Shown one piece after another: positions 20,016 to 30,202 of a DNA stretch of 40,230 bases. Both the position numbers and the translations under genes were made by a program. The DNA is taken from contig QAXH01006425.1 in the NCBI GenBank assembly GCA_004335635.1, positions 22,360 to 62,589 on the forward strand. Reading direction: 5' to 3'. Below the pieces are notes generated by a model, which worked only from the letters and a program-made list of their open reading frames with translations, was not told the DNA's origin and did no database searches. The stretch is from Chloromonas sp. AAM2 (Eukaryota; Chlorophyta; Chlorophyceae; Chlamydomonadales; Chlamydomonadaceae). Each line of letters opens with the position of its first letter. Positions within the stretch are counted from its first letter, which is position 1.

Positions 20016-21676
20016 GGCTATGGTGTCTTGAGGTTCTGTTCGTGAAGGTCGCGCGAGAAGCTCAACACTCCGTCGCGCAAGGCTTGTGATGGACGAACAT
20101 CACAGGTGTGACCTCCCAAGGTGTGTGATGACATATCAACCTAGACAGTCACCAGTCAATTTGTAGTGCCTGCTGTCAATGCGGCGACTTAATCATGCAC
20201 CATGACCACTTGTCATCTTGCAAGCTTGAACCTGGTAATCTTGTCATCTTGCAAGCTTGAACCTGGTAATCTGAACCCAACTTCGCATGCTCCTGCTTGA
20301 TGCCCCTCTGCACCAGGTTTGTCCAGAGACTTGTCTTGCTGCATCAAGGCCACATTACCGCAGAGTTGGCTGCTAAGCACCGCATCGTTCAAGACCATAT
20401 TACATCTGCATTGTTGTTGGCGGCTGTCCATTGACTGAGCTGTTGAATCGAGTCATCATCAATCTCTGCCCAGGAGACATCAAGATTCCAGCAGGCTTAG
20501 GTATGTAATTCCAATTGTGAAATTTCTGGCCAAAATTCTTACATCATCGCAAAGCGCGTCACAGGCAGTGAGCATCAAGGCCCAAGTACATCAGTGCACG
20601 TTCGCATGTGTCAGGATCCAACACCAGTGGCCTGCAGCCACTAGGATGCATCTAGCCGTCATGATCTTGAGCCTTATCGCGTCAAGTTGTAACCATCGGG
20701 ACAACACCATGCCCACGAAGCGTAACGATCATAACTGACACGCTGCGCTGCATGAAGATATTCTGGCCAGGCCACTGCCTGGCCATGCTGTCCGTTGCAT
20801 GTCTACCATGACCTATGCGCCAGAAACACAAGCAGCCCCTCTCTACCCTAGGGCGATGCTGGCGACAAAGCGTAACAAGTAAGCCCGACGAGTAAGCCCA
20901 ACACGAGGCATCTCATGCACTAACAGCCCTTCTCCGCGCTGCTCAAGGGCAGACCACGTAAACAAGCAGCAGGACGTTCTGTAGGGCACGCTCTTCTGGC
21001 AAACTGTCAGAAGCAATAGGTTGGCACAAGGCAGCAGATAAGTGGTCATCAAGCCGTGGGAAATGGCAAGCATTGGCGCGTGCAGCCCATAACGGATTAT
21101 GCAAACAGGCCAAGGTTCGAACTTGATGCTTGAATCAGCCGGCCCGCAGACATGCTCAGTCACATGCTATGTTCACAAACGCCATTGACTGTTTGTAAGC
21201 CTGCACATGCACCTCAGCCTGCATTCAGCCAACAGCAGCGCACGCTGAAAACAGAACGCCCCGAACATGGAGATGCGACCAGGCGAGACTTGCTGACTTC
21301 ATAGCATCCCAGGGGAATGCTGAAACGCCTTCAAAACTTATCAAGCAACCTCACGCACAAACAAATGATAGTTTCCTTCAAGGACGTCCGCTAGCAGCAG
21401 AATGCAGAGCAACCGCCGAAGACATCTGGCCTCAGTTCACACCATGACAGGCACGGTTGGCTTCTCATTCTGGATACTGGCTGACGCAAGACATTGTACT
21501 GCTGACATGAAAAGATCGGAGCGCCACACATGCACATACTATCTCTTGCCCATTAAGGAACGGTTCTTGGTTTGGAACAGTGCCGTCCATGCACATGCTT
21601 CCTCTGAAGGCTGGCAGACAACAGGTTGTCCCAGACTGGCCTGGCGACCCCGCACAGTGTGTAGAGTCACGCCTCC
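20016..21676. other. Intergenic region, no gene recognised
   Basis: Lies upstream of the kinase gene and downstream of the CCDC47 gene, both on the minus strand. It must hold the kinase promoter and the CCDC47 3' end. A 31-bp tandem duplication (CAAGCTTGAACCTGGTAATC at 20221 and 20252) lies about 200 bp upstream of the kinase start. I saw no conserved protein segment and no TGTAA close to the CCDC47 stop. Confidence 0.5.
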
Positions 21677-24600
21677 TTATGCACGTATTGTCCTCTTCTT
21701 CATTTGCTTCTCCATCTGCGCCTTGCGGAGTTTGTCCTCGGCTTTCTGGCGCTCGGCGGGTGGCAGGCGGGCCAGGCGGGCCTGCAGGCGCAACAAGACG
21801 CAACCCCAAGAGCAGTTCAGTTGTCATTAGTCAACTGCAAGGACGAGCTGCGCCTGATTAGTGCAGGTCTAGGCGAACTAACATGGGACTGGACACCAGC
21901 AAAAAGCAACCCCGCTGGTAGCCACACGCCTACCCTTGTTACAACTGTGCGGAACTGCCACAACTGTGCTACAATTGAGCAGAAAATCAGCTGAGTGTTT
22001 GACAATTCCACTGGCCACACGTTCGCCACAGGAAAAAGCTGAAGCTGATGCCGCTAAGACTCAGCAGTCAAGGCCCTGTGTTGCAGTTGTGACCAGCTTT
22101 CTAAAATTGCTTCCTTGTCTCTGCCCCAAATCGCCACGGCAACAATCCGCCCTCGGTATCCTGACCTGTTGCATCTTATTTCAACTCCACGTCCAGCCAC
22201 ACACCTTTTCCTCGGCCAGTTTCTCCTGCTTCCTCATAGCCAGTGCGTCCAGCCGGGCCCTGCGCGTCTCCGCCTCGTTGTCGGCCTCATTCTTGGCCCG
22301 GGCAGCCTCGGCCTTCTTCTTCAGCTCCGGGGAGAGCTTGTAGCTACCAACCTGGATTCAAGCAGTATCAGAATCAACAAGACGTTGTCGACTACATGCA
22401 CTGGAGCGTACAGCTTGTACCTGTTGACGTAGTAAGTGGTCCAGAGAGAAGTGAGATCCCGGTGTCAGATGAGCGAACGGTTGAAGGTGGCAAGCAGGTT
22501 CATACTGGCCATGGCTCAATGCTCCCTCAAGTTCTCCGGCAACATTGACAAGTCTTGTTGTATGCTGGCCTGTGCCATGTCAGTCTGTGGCCATTGCGCG
22601 TGCCCCGCATGCCCACCCGTCTCACCAGGTCAATGAACAGGGGCACCAGGGCCATGAGGGGCGCCAGGTCCTCCATTGCATGCGCCCGGGGCAGCGCAAA
22701 GGTGAAGCGAAGCACGCGCCGGTGGCTGCCCTCCATGCAACTGTTGGTGAAGTGAAGGGTCCTGCAAACACAATCACATGGAATGCGACCATGTGAAGGA
22801 GCATTAGAACTTTTCCAGAAAGCGTGCAAAAGATTAGGACAACAGGTTCAACGGATGTGTCGTTCAACTGGCAACAACTGCTTGTTGATTGATCATGGCC
22901 AGCAAATGTCGTTTGACTGTAGCAGCAACTTTGCAGGTCATTGTACAACTGCACTGCCAGAATCATAATGGTGGATGAGTACCAATAACACCGAGGCTGA
23001 TGTAGCTATCAAGCTGGCCTATGCCATATTCGGTCATAAGCCCACACTAGCTGAACAGCAGAACACGTACCAGCCAGCCACGGATTGCTGCGGAAATGCA
23101 AAGCACACGTGCACTTTCCATGCGATCCATTTGACACTTGCACCCTCTTTCTCATGCCTCCCCGGCAGTATTCAAAGGCCAGTACCCACCGGAGATATCT
23201 GAACGCCTTTGCGTGCGGGCCTGTGGGGTTGAGTGTCTGCAGCACGCGCTGGTCGGCAAACAGCTCCCCGAATATGTTCGAGTGCTCGGCGTGAATGTGC
23301 AGCTTCTCATTGGGCCAGTTGGGGACCAATTCTTTGGGGGCCTGCGGGCAGATGGGCAAGTGGGCGCCGAGTTGATAAGCCGCTCTGAGATAAACAAGCG
23401 TGTTCATCTGACTCGGTGTCCGGTTGCCAAAAAGCCTGTTGCCTGTGCTGATCTGAGTCCTTGTTGGCTACACACGTGAACCTTGGACGACAAAGAGGTG
23501 TGTGGGCGAGCAGCCACCAGGGCCTGCATCAAACTTTGAATCGAATGGCCACAAGGCCTACATGTGTTGAACAGCCCATAAGGCCGAAGGACTGTGCCGC
23601 TGGACGCTTGGGCTTATTTGTGGGCTGCACAATGATAGCTCATTTAATAGGTCGCCCGGCTCGTAGGTGTCCTCAGCAGGGCTGGCGGAGAGGCACAGAG
23701 GCAGGCAGGCTGCCTACTGACACAGGGCTTGCAGAGGCGCAGACGGGCTATGAAACAAAAACGAAGTTTGCCAGTTCTGGGACAATTCCTGGGACTGACG
23801 CTGGAATCGGTGTGTCTCAGCACATACACGCGTGTGTGTGTGTGTGTGTGTGTGTGTGCATGTGTCTGCCTGCCTCTGCTTTTATTGTTGATGCGAGAGT
23901 TGAGCAGGCTATGCCGTCGCAGCTGTACCCTATTCTTTCGCTACTGTCAGCTTATTTGTGCTGACCTGCAGTTTCTTTGTGTACTTTTCGACGTCCAAGT
24001 GGCTCGCCTCCAGGCGCCTGAGCGCCTTGGGCGTGCCCACCGCCAGCACTATGGGCGGCATGGAGGCCTCCGTCATGTACGCCTCTAGCGTGATGGTGTC
24101 CTCCGTGGGGGTTATGATGTACCTGAATCAAGGGGTACAGGACGCGGGGTTAAGCTTGGCCATGCGGGAGCATGAAGAATCTTGATGGGTGTGTGCGAGT
24201 ATGTTGGCGCTGCGTTGTGTTCATAACATTGTAGTCTGTCCAATCTGAGAGTGAATAGGAGAAGAAGAGGAGAGGTAGAGGAGAGTGATAGCCCACACCC
24301 ATGGATTTGCTACATTGAGCATATCCTCGGGCTCTGCCATCCGCAAACACGCCTCTTTACTTGCATTGCCGGGGTTGGGGCTAGAAGAACTGACAACTGG
24401 GACAGGCAATGTGCGAGCGGGTGTGCCCTATCGTTGAAGGGCATGCAAAGCCGTGTGTGAGACCTGCTATGCAGTGAACTGTTCAAGGCCTCCGCTGCTG
24501 CTCACCACCACCCATGCATTGCCCAGCCCTCACCATAGCAGTGACAGGATGTCCTGTCTGGCCCTGAGGTTGAGGGTGGCTAGCAGTCCCATCACATGAC

Positions 24601-25495
24601 GACGCCCGCTAGCATAGAACTTGAAGCAGTTGCCGGCCTCCTGCGCAAGCGGGCCATGCGATCGATCAGGTTGTGTGAGTGCTCATCCTCATCCATTCCA
24701 GCAACGGTTGCAAATTACCAACCCGAGGCAATGTTTACAGCATGACAACACGCCTTGGCAACCTGGCCATTTAAGGCTTCCCTTGCCATGCACAATCCTG
24801 CTGCATCCGGCAGCCTCAGGTTCAGTGGCCTGAAGTGCAAACAGCAACTGGCAATCGAATGGCTGGGCGATGTATGTGTTCCCTTACCTGCATGAGCTGG
24901 TTGGATTGCCCAGAACCCAGTGAACTGAAGTTCTTGTCAAACACACCCCCAGGCTGAGCGAATGCCTTGCTCCATGCATCCGCTATCTTGGCGTTCGCGG
25001 CCCGGCCACGCAGCACGTTAAGCAGGTAGAAAACAAGGAAGACACCTACAGCAATAATCAACAATTTTTTGTTGTCTGGCTGGCCCAGCCCTGCAGTAGA
25101 GCATTGCAGCAATGCAATATGAATCATTGCAACGGTACAGAGCATGCATGCTGTATGGGGCACCAATGAACACGAACATGGGCACGTGCATGCATAACAA
25201 GCGGACCTGCACAGACTTCGTAAATGCCAACCGATGCCGCCTTAAGAGGTGCTGTGGCTCGAGGATTGGTCTTCTTTGGTTGATCGCCTGAGCCAGGACG
25301 TGCTTTGGCTGGTTTGGCCTTCGGTGTCGGAGGAATTCCTTGCTCATGCTGCAAAGAGGCACTAAGGTCGACCTTGATGGCAGCCGGCGCATCGGGCTCA
25401 TCCAACCCCTCCAGCTGCGCGCATACGAGGGGACCAGCTGCTAACGCCACCAGCAGCGCGCATAAGCACCATCTGCCTGTCCGATTGGCAGCCAT
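21677..25495 (-). CDS. CCDC47 homologue (ER membrane, PAT complex subunit; DUF1682), 8 exons
   Basis: CCDC47 is a calcium-binding ER membrane protein that, with Asterix, helps the translocon insert multi-pass membrane proteins. Exons, minus strand: 25495-25207, 25090-24888, 24640-24534, 24122-23966, 23341-23190, 22761-22626, 22351-22205, 21781-21677. All junctions are in phase, giving 431 residues (animal and plant members about 480). Order of features: signal peptide (LCALLVALAAGPLVCA), a short lumenal segment rich in Pro, Lys and Ala, one membrane segment near 105-124 (LLIIAVGVFLVFYLLNVLRG), the cytosolic domain with FKFYASGRRHVMGLLATL, RQDILSLL, WPNEKLHIHAEHS, RFTFALPRAHAMEDL and LMALVPLFIDLVGSYKLS, then a charged C-terminal coiled coil (ELKKKAEAARAKNEADNEAE to KAQMEKQMKKRTIRA). 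Its lumenal part seems shorter and less acidic than in animals. It is divergent from the IMPACT gene with 252 bp between the ATGs. Confidence 0.93.
23763..23787. mobile_element. Solo arm of inverted-repeat element R1
   Basis: GAAGTTTGCCAGTTCTGGGA followed by CAATTC, in intron 4 of the CCDC47 gene. No matching right arm was seen nearby. Confidence 0.65.
23831..23858. repeat. (GT)n microsatellite
   Basis: About 14 GT dinucleotides, intron 4 of the CCDC47 gene, about 45 bp from the solo R1 arm. Confidence 0.95.
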
Positions 25496-25747
25496 TAAGC
25501 CGTATGGAAAAGATCAAACAAGAGACTAGATCACGGGTTCAGCCAATACATGGCGCAACGCACTTCAGCCAATGGCTGCTGCGCACCGCTGACGAGACTG
25601 CGAACACTCTACATGCAGCATGCGAATGTCATCATCCCATCCAACCAACCAACGGTTGAGACCTGCTGAAACCACTAATTAGAGGCAAGACGTCAATCGT
25701 CTGTGCTTTAAGGGACATCATAATCTGGCTTCCAGACTTGTGCCTCA
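25496..25747. promoter_or_regulatory. Divergent intergenic region between CCDC47 and IMPACT genes
   Basis: 252 bp between two opposed start codons (25495 minus, 25748 plus). It must contain both promoters and 5' UTRs, so a shared bidirectional promoter is likely. No TATA box is obvious. Confidence 0.5.
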
Positions 25748-27850
25748 ATGGTAGCCATGGCCTCACAGCCCTGTCGCCTAGCTCAGTTGATGCACGCTCC
25801 TAGGTTGAACTTTTTGCGTGCACACATCAGCACATGCACGCAACACCATACTTTGGCATCTAGCCTGCATGTCAGTTCAGCCACCCGAAGAGAGTTGCAT
25901 ACAGCACAGGCAGCCAGTGTTAGTATCCCTGGGCCCCTGGAATACTGCACGTTAGCTCAGCCCACCAGGACTGAAGTTGAGGTGGGCCACTAAGTTTGCA
26001 CTGATCAGAGCCCCTAACCCTTCTTTCCTAAAGTGTGGGTACGCCCTGTGCAAGGCTGAACCATAGCCACACAGCCATTGCTCAAGTTATTGCGCAATAA
26101 CTTCCAATACAGGTCAAGAAGTCTCGTTTCCTGGTTACCGCCTGGCCTGTGATCAGTTCTAGGCAGGCTATGGCCCTGATAAAGGAGCATTCAGACCCTG
26201 CAGCCTCCCACAACTGCTTCGGTGAGTCACAGAACACAACGCCTTTGACAGCCCACCCACCATCCTCGTTGATAGGCTCCTTGATAGCCCAAGCGCCATC
26301 CGCAGCTCATGGCCTGTACCCCTGCCTGCCTGTCTTGAGGGTGGCTCAGCTGGCTTTCACAGTCAGCCAGGCCTTCAAGGCAAGTTGGGCAGACGCTCGC
26401 ACATACACTGATGGACGCATGCTCGATACCACTAAGCGGATGGATACCACAAGCGATATCTCCAGAGAGGAACAACCTGCCATGCCATGCAGCACTGGTG
26501 CCGAAGGTTCGCATGGCATGCAGCACGCCTCACAGTGGTGCTTCGAGTCACTCCCACACGGGCCGCTGCATCTCTTCTGTCAGTCAGGTGGAATTGCAGC
26601 CTTGCTGTGTGCTGAGGGTTCCCAGCATGACACCTTCGCCATGTCCATTCACATGACTGGCACACCAGTGCTCACCTGGCTGCTGGCCTGCATGACTGCA
26701 TGCAGCGTACCGTGTGGGTGATGAGTACCGCAGCAGTGACGACGGGGAGCCTGGGGGCACAGCGGGGCGACCCATACTGGCGGTAAGAGCCCTGGGCAGT
26801 CACTCCTTAAGGGGCCTAGACAAACAACGCGCAGCCAGTGTGGCCTGTCTTGCAAGGGGAACCATGCAAGGCAGCGGGGGAGCGGCACTTCAACATGACA
26901 TGGCTGCTTCAGCGCCAAGACTCCAACCGCTGTCAGTGTTATTGTACACAGCTCATCTGTTTTGCACAGCCATGGCTGTCCGTTGATGACCAAACAGGCC
27001 ATAGAGGGTGAGGACCTTGGGGGCGTGGCAGTGCTGGTCACTCGCTACTACGGGGGTGTCAAGCTGGGCGCGGGCGGGCTGGTGCGTGCGTACGGGGGCG
27101 CGGCGCGCACGTGCCTCAGGGCGGCGCCTAGGGCAACGGTGCGGGCCCGGGCCAAGCTGAAGATGCAAGCCGGCTTCGAGGTGGGTGGTGGGTTCGTTCG
27201 AGCGTATGAGGCCAGGCTGTGTCTTCAGTCCTCATCATTTTCCATGGTTCGTAGTTGAGGGGCAGCCAGTCATGACCTAAGCCACACCGAGACAGTGGTG
27301 ACATTCATCGTTCAAGACACCCAAGGCAATGGTGATGTGATGGGCGGCCAGCCAGCTAGCCCTCTCGGCCACCATATTGAGGATTCTTTGGACTTGGAGG
27401 CCAACTCGTCATGCAGGTGCAAAAGGAGCACAACCGCTTGTTTCTGGGTCAAACGATACTTGTGACAGAACACGCAAACAAAAAAAGAAATTTGCCGTTT
27501 CTGGGACAATATCTGGGAATATCGCCAGGAACCAGTGTTGGTGATGTGTGTTGTAGTTGTAAAGATTGATTGTGTATACTTCTTTTGTTATTGCGGTGTT
27601 CTGTTCGCAGCTGCTGGGTGTGCTTTACAATCTGCTGGACAAGTACGAGTGTGAGCGCCTGTCCGAGGAATACAAAGAGGGGGGCGTGGGCAACGAGGGC
27701 GGGGCGGTGGTGTTAGTGGTGAGCGTGGATGCGGGGACGGCGCCAGCTTTGATAGTAGCAGTTTCTGATGCGACCTCTGGGGCGGTGGTGCCGGAGCAGG
27801 TGGCAGGGGAAGGCAGAGGGGAAGGGGATGAAGAACAGGGCGCAGGGTGA
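25748..27850 (+). CDS. IMPACT/YigZ (UPF0029) family protein, probably organelle-targeted
   Basis: The UPF0029 domain occurs in eukaryotic IMPACT (a translation-stress regulator) and bacterial YigZ; the bacterial biochemical role is not settled. Exons 25748-25981, 26113-26221, 26706-26782, 26998-27180 and 27611-27850 are in phase and give 280 residues. Residues 1-65 are rich in Ser, His, Arg and Ala with few acids, typical of a mitochondrial or plastid leader. The YigZ-type domain follows: EYCTLAQPTRTEVEVKKSRF, the junction motif DPAASHNCFAYRVGDEYRSS, the signature SDDGEPGGTAGRPIL (125-139), VLVTRYYGGVKLGAGGLVRA (152-171), then YNLLDKYECERLSEEY and a second small domain ending DATSGAVV. There is no N-terminal RWD domain, so it resembles bacterial YigZ more than animal IMPACT. 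The acidic Gly/Glu tail (GEGRGEGDEEQGAG) is unusual. The ATG at 25757 is an alternative start. Confidence 0.92.
27479..27540. mobile_element. Diverged arm of inverted-repeat element R1
   Basis: AAATTTGCCGTTTCTGGGAC with two changes from the core, followed by AATATCTGGGAA and CCAGGAACCAGTG, which echoes the interior of other copies. In intron 4 of the IMPACT gene, 70 bp before the last exon. Confidence 0.6.
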
Positions 27851-28137
27851 GGAGTGTGGATATGTGTGAAAGTGTCCCAGGCTTGTGACAGCGTGCAATT
27901 CTGTTGATGAGTGTTTTGATGAGCGTTCCCTCAGGGTTGATTTCTGTGGGCATAGCGAGTTTTGAACCGCCAGTAGTTTTGACCACTCAGCAACGGTTGA
28001 AATTTTTGTGTGATGGAGGAGGTGCACGTTCCCACTTTTCTACAAAGGGTTTCACTGCAGGAGCCCGGTCAAAGACACTGCAATGTGAGAAAGCGTCACT
28101 GTTATGTGAGAAAACGAGCAGCGCATACCACAGATTG

Positions 28138-28142
28138 TGTAA
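28138..28142 (+). terminator. Candidate TGTAA poly(A) signal, IMPACT gene
   Basis: TGTAA in sense orientation 288 bp after the stop at 27850. Confidence 0.45.
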
Positions 28143-28449
28143 TAATCTAGTGACACGGCAATGGTAGCACAGAATGTAGTAAATGAGCGCGTCTTTTCAT
28201 TTCAGGCTGCAAGGCCAGCAGCCCATTAGATTTGACAACTGCAACTGACAGGGACTTTGGCAGAAGTTTTGTTCATGGCACGTGGGCATTTGCCCTGTCT
28301 TGATGCCTTTTCAGTCCTGTCATCTTCCATGCAAACATTGTAATGACGTTGCTGAAGGGTTGATGTTCTTCATGTTTAGCTAACAACACATGTGAGCCTT
28401 GCAAATCGGTTACAACCACAAATAAACAACGCATCCTTGTAAATCCACG

Positions 28450-28483
28450 CAAAAATTGTCCCAGAACTGGCAAACTTCTTTTT
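28450..28483. mobile_element. Solo arm of inverted-repeat element R1
   Basis: Contains TTGTCCCAGAACTGGCAAA, the exact complement of the core, in the convergent region between the IMPACT gene and the next minus-strand gene. Confidence 0.65.
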
Positions 28484-28879
28484 GTGGAAGGTGTGGCGTG
28501 TGCCAGCACTGGGTTGTTCAAGTGGTACGTAAACAGTGTTTAATTTGATATGAAATCGCTGTACAAACACTCAAATGCACTGTACCTTGAAGCAGTCGGC
28601 ACGCTGATTCTGTCATGTAGCAACCAAGAGTCGCACGCGTTTGATGACGGCAAGCCATCAAGGTCGTCGCACCTTTTAAACAGTGTTGAGTTCCAACTGT
28701 CAAGCAAGTTGGCACATTGATGGCGGGCCTTGGCTGAAAGTTTCATAAGCGAGAAGTTAAGAGGGCCAACGTCGTTCCAAAGCATACTGGCATGGCACAA
28801 GCCATGATGGCGGGCCTGGACTGAAGGTTTCATCAGCGAGAACCGACAAAGGGGCGATGGTTGCGGGCGGCGTCACCTG

Positions 28880-30202
28880 TCATTCAGTGAGACATGCAGT
28901 GGAAGGCGCGACCGGCAAGCCGACCAGCGGCGCCACCGAGGCCATCAGGCTGTCTGCGGGAACGCCGGGCACTGTATCATGCAGCGCCTCTGCCGGGGTT
29001 GGGGGAGCGACAAGGGGCCCCTCGGCTGCGCCTGCCTGCCTCAGAACTGCTGTAAGGGCATGACCAGTCAAAGCGGCGGTTGCAGGCAGCGAAACAAGTC
29101 CGTGCCCCTCTGCTGGCTCACGTCGTGAAATGATGCCGTTCACGCTCAGCGAAGGAATCACTCCTGTCAACTCCATCGATGCGATGGCGATACCTATGCA
29201 GTTCATTGCATTCATCTTACTGCAACACGTGCGCAGTGAACAGTCAGGCTCCCTTTCATGACATGCATTGTGGCCCCTTCTGACACTGTGGCAGCGGAAT
29301 CAGCAACAGACTGGCCACGTGCAGTGAGCAAGCAGAACCAGGCATTTGCATGACAGTACATGAGTAGAAAGAGGTGTTGATCCTTTGGAATGTAAAGGCC
29401 ATACGAGAGTGCGCACTACACAGGTCACAACAGAAGGCGTCCAGCGTAGAGCACACGCGCTCCAAGGACTACAGCCTTGTCAGTTCTATTCCAACACTGT
29501 CTTTTCACCCACACCTCAAGTACCACTCAGTAGCACTCACACCTCAAGCACACCGATCACAAGGCCTTGAAACGCAGAGACACTGGCCATGCACCAAGGG
29601 CTGCATTCCAAGCGCCTGTCCACTCACCCAGAGCTGGTCCAAAGAATGCGTCGGGCAGCAGCACGTCCGTGACAAACCGCACTGCCTGCCGTAGTCGCCT
29701 GCGCCTGCCCCGCACCGCCCGGCGTGCACACACCTTGGCGGCGTGCAGCAGCATGCATGCGGTCATCACACGCCCACTGAAGAACACCTGCGTCATGGTG
29801 TGCTAGAAGGAAGGTGGTTGTCATGTAACGCTGTTACATGGTGAGTCATGGAGCTAAGTGGCGGTGTACATGTTTACTACGTGCAACCAACTCACATGAG
29901 TGCCTGCCAAATTCCTCAACCTCACTCAAATTCCTCAACCTCAAACACTGCCAAATTCCACAAACACCAGGCAGCACTATGAACTATGAAGATACTGGCG
30001 TGTGCCTGATCAATGGCAAGAGTGATTGTTGTGATAGCCGTTTCTTTGTTCCCGGACCAACCCTGATTATCAGACATCATCAGACATGCTGCGGTCTTAG
30101 TTGGAATATGACTGCTCTATAATTTAGGCCTCACCAAGTTGCGACGGACAACCAGCCACATGCTCTCTTTGACAGCTGAGAGTACATGCGGCCTGTGAAC
30201 AC
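28880..30202 (-). CDS. 3' part of an unrecognised minus-strand gene
   Basis: Three exons join in phase on the minus strand: about 30202-30135 (or from 30192), 29787-29628 and 29049-28880, with GT-AG introns. The readable protein runs HVLSAVKESMWLVVRRNL, VFFSGRVMTACMLLHAAKVC, then a very basic stretch ARRAVRGRRRRLRQAVRF, then VTDVLLPDAFFGPALG, and ends in an Ala/Pro-rich tail finishing PSTACLTE. The alternation of hydrophobic and Arg-rich segments suggests a membrane-associated or nucleic-acid-binding protein, but I do not recognise the family. The 5' end was not found. An open segment at 30654-30540 ends at a good donor (GTAAGA) and would join in phase (leftover G plus GT), but its reading frame is ambiguous. 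No poly(A) signal is close to the stop. Confidence 0.4.

Noticed and set aside
20016..21676. A gene between the kinase and CCDC47
   Set aside because: Several open frames of 60-140 codons exist, but none forms a phase-consistent exon chain or shows a known motif.
23461..23964. Plus-strand 167-codon open frame
   Set aside because: Lies in an intron of the CCDC47 gene on the other strand and runs through the R1 arm and the GT microsatellite.
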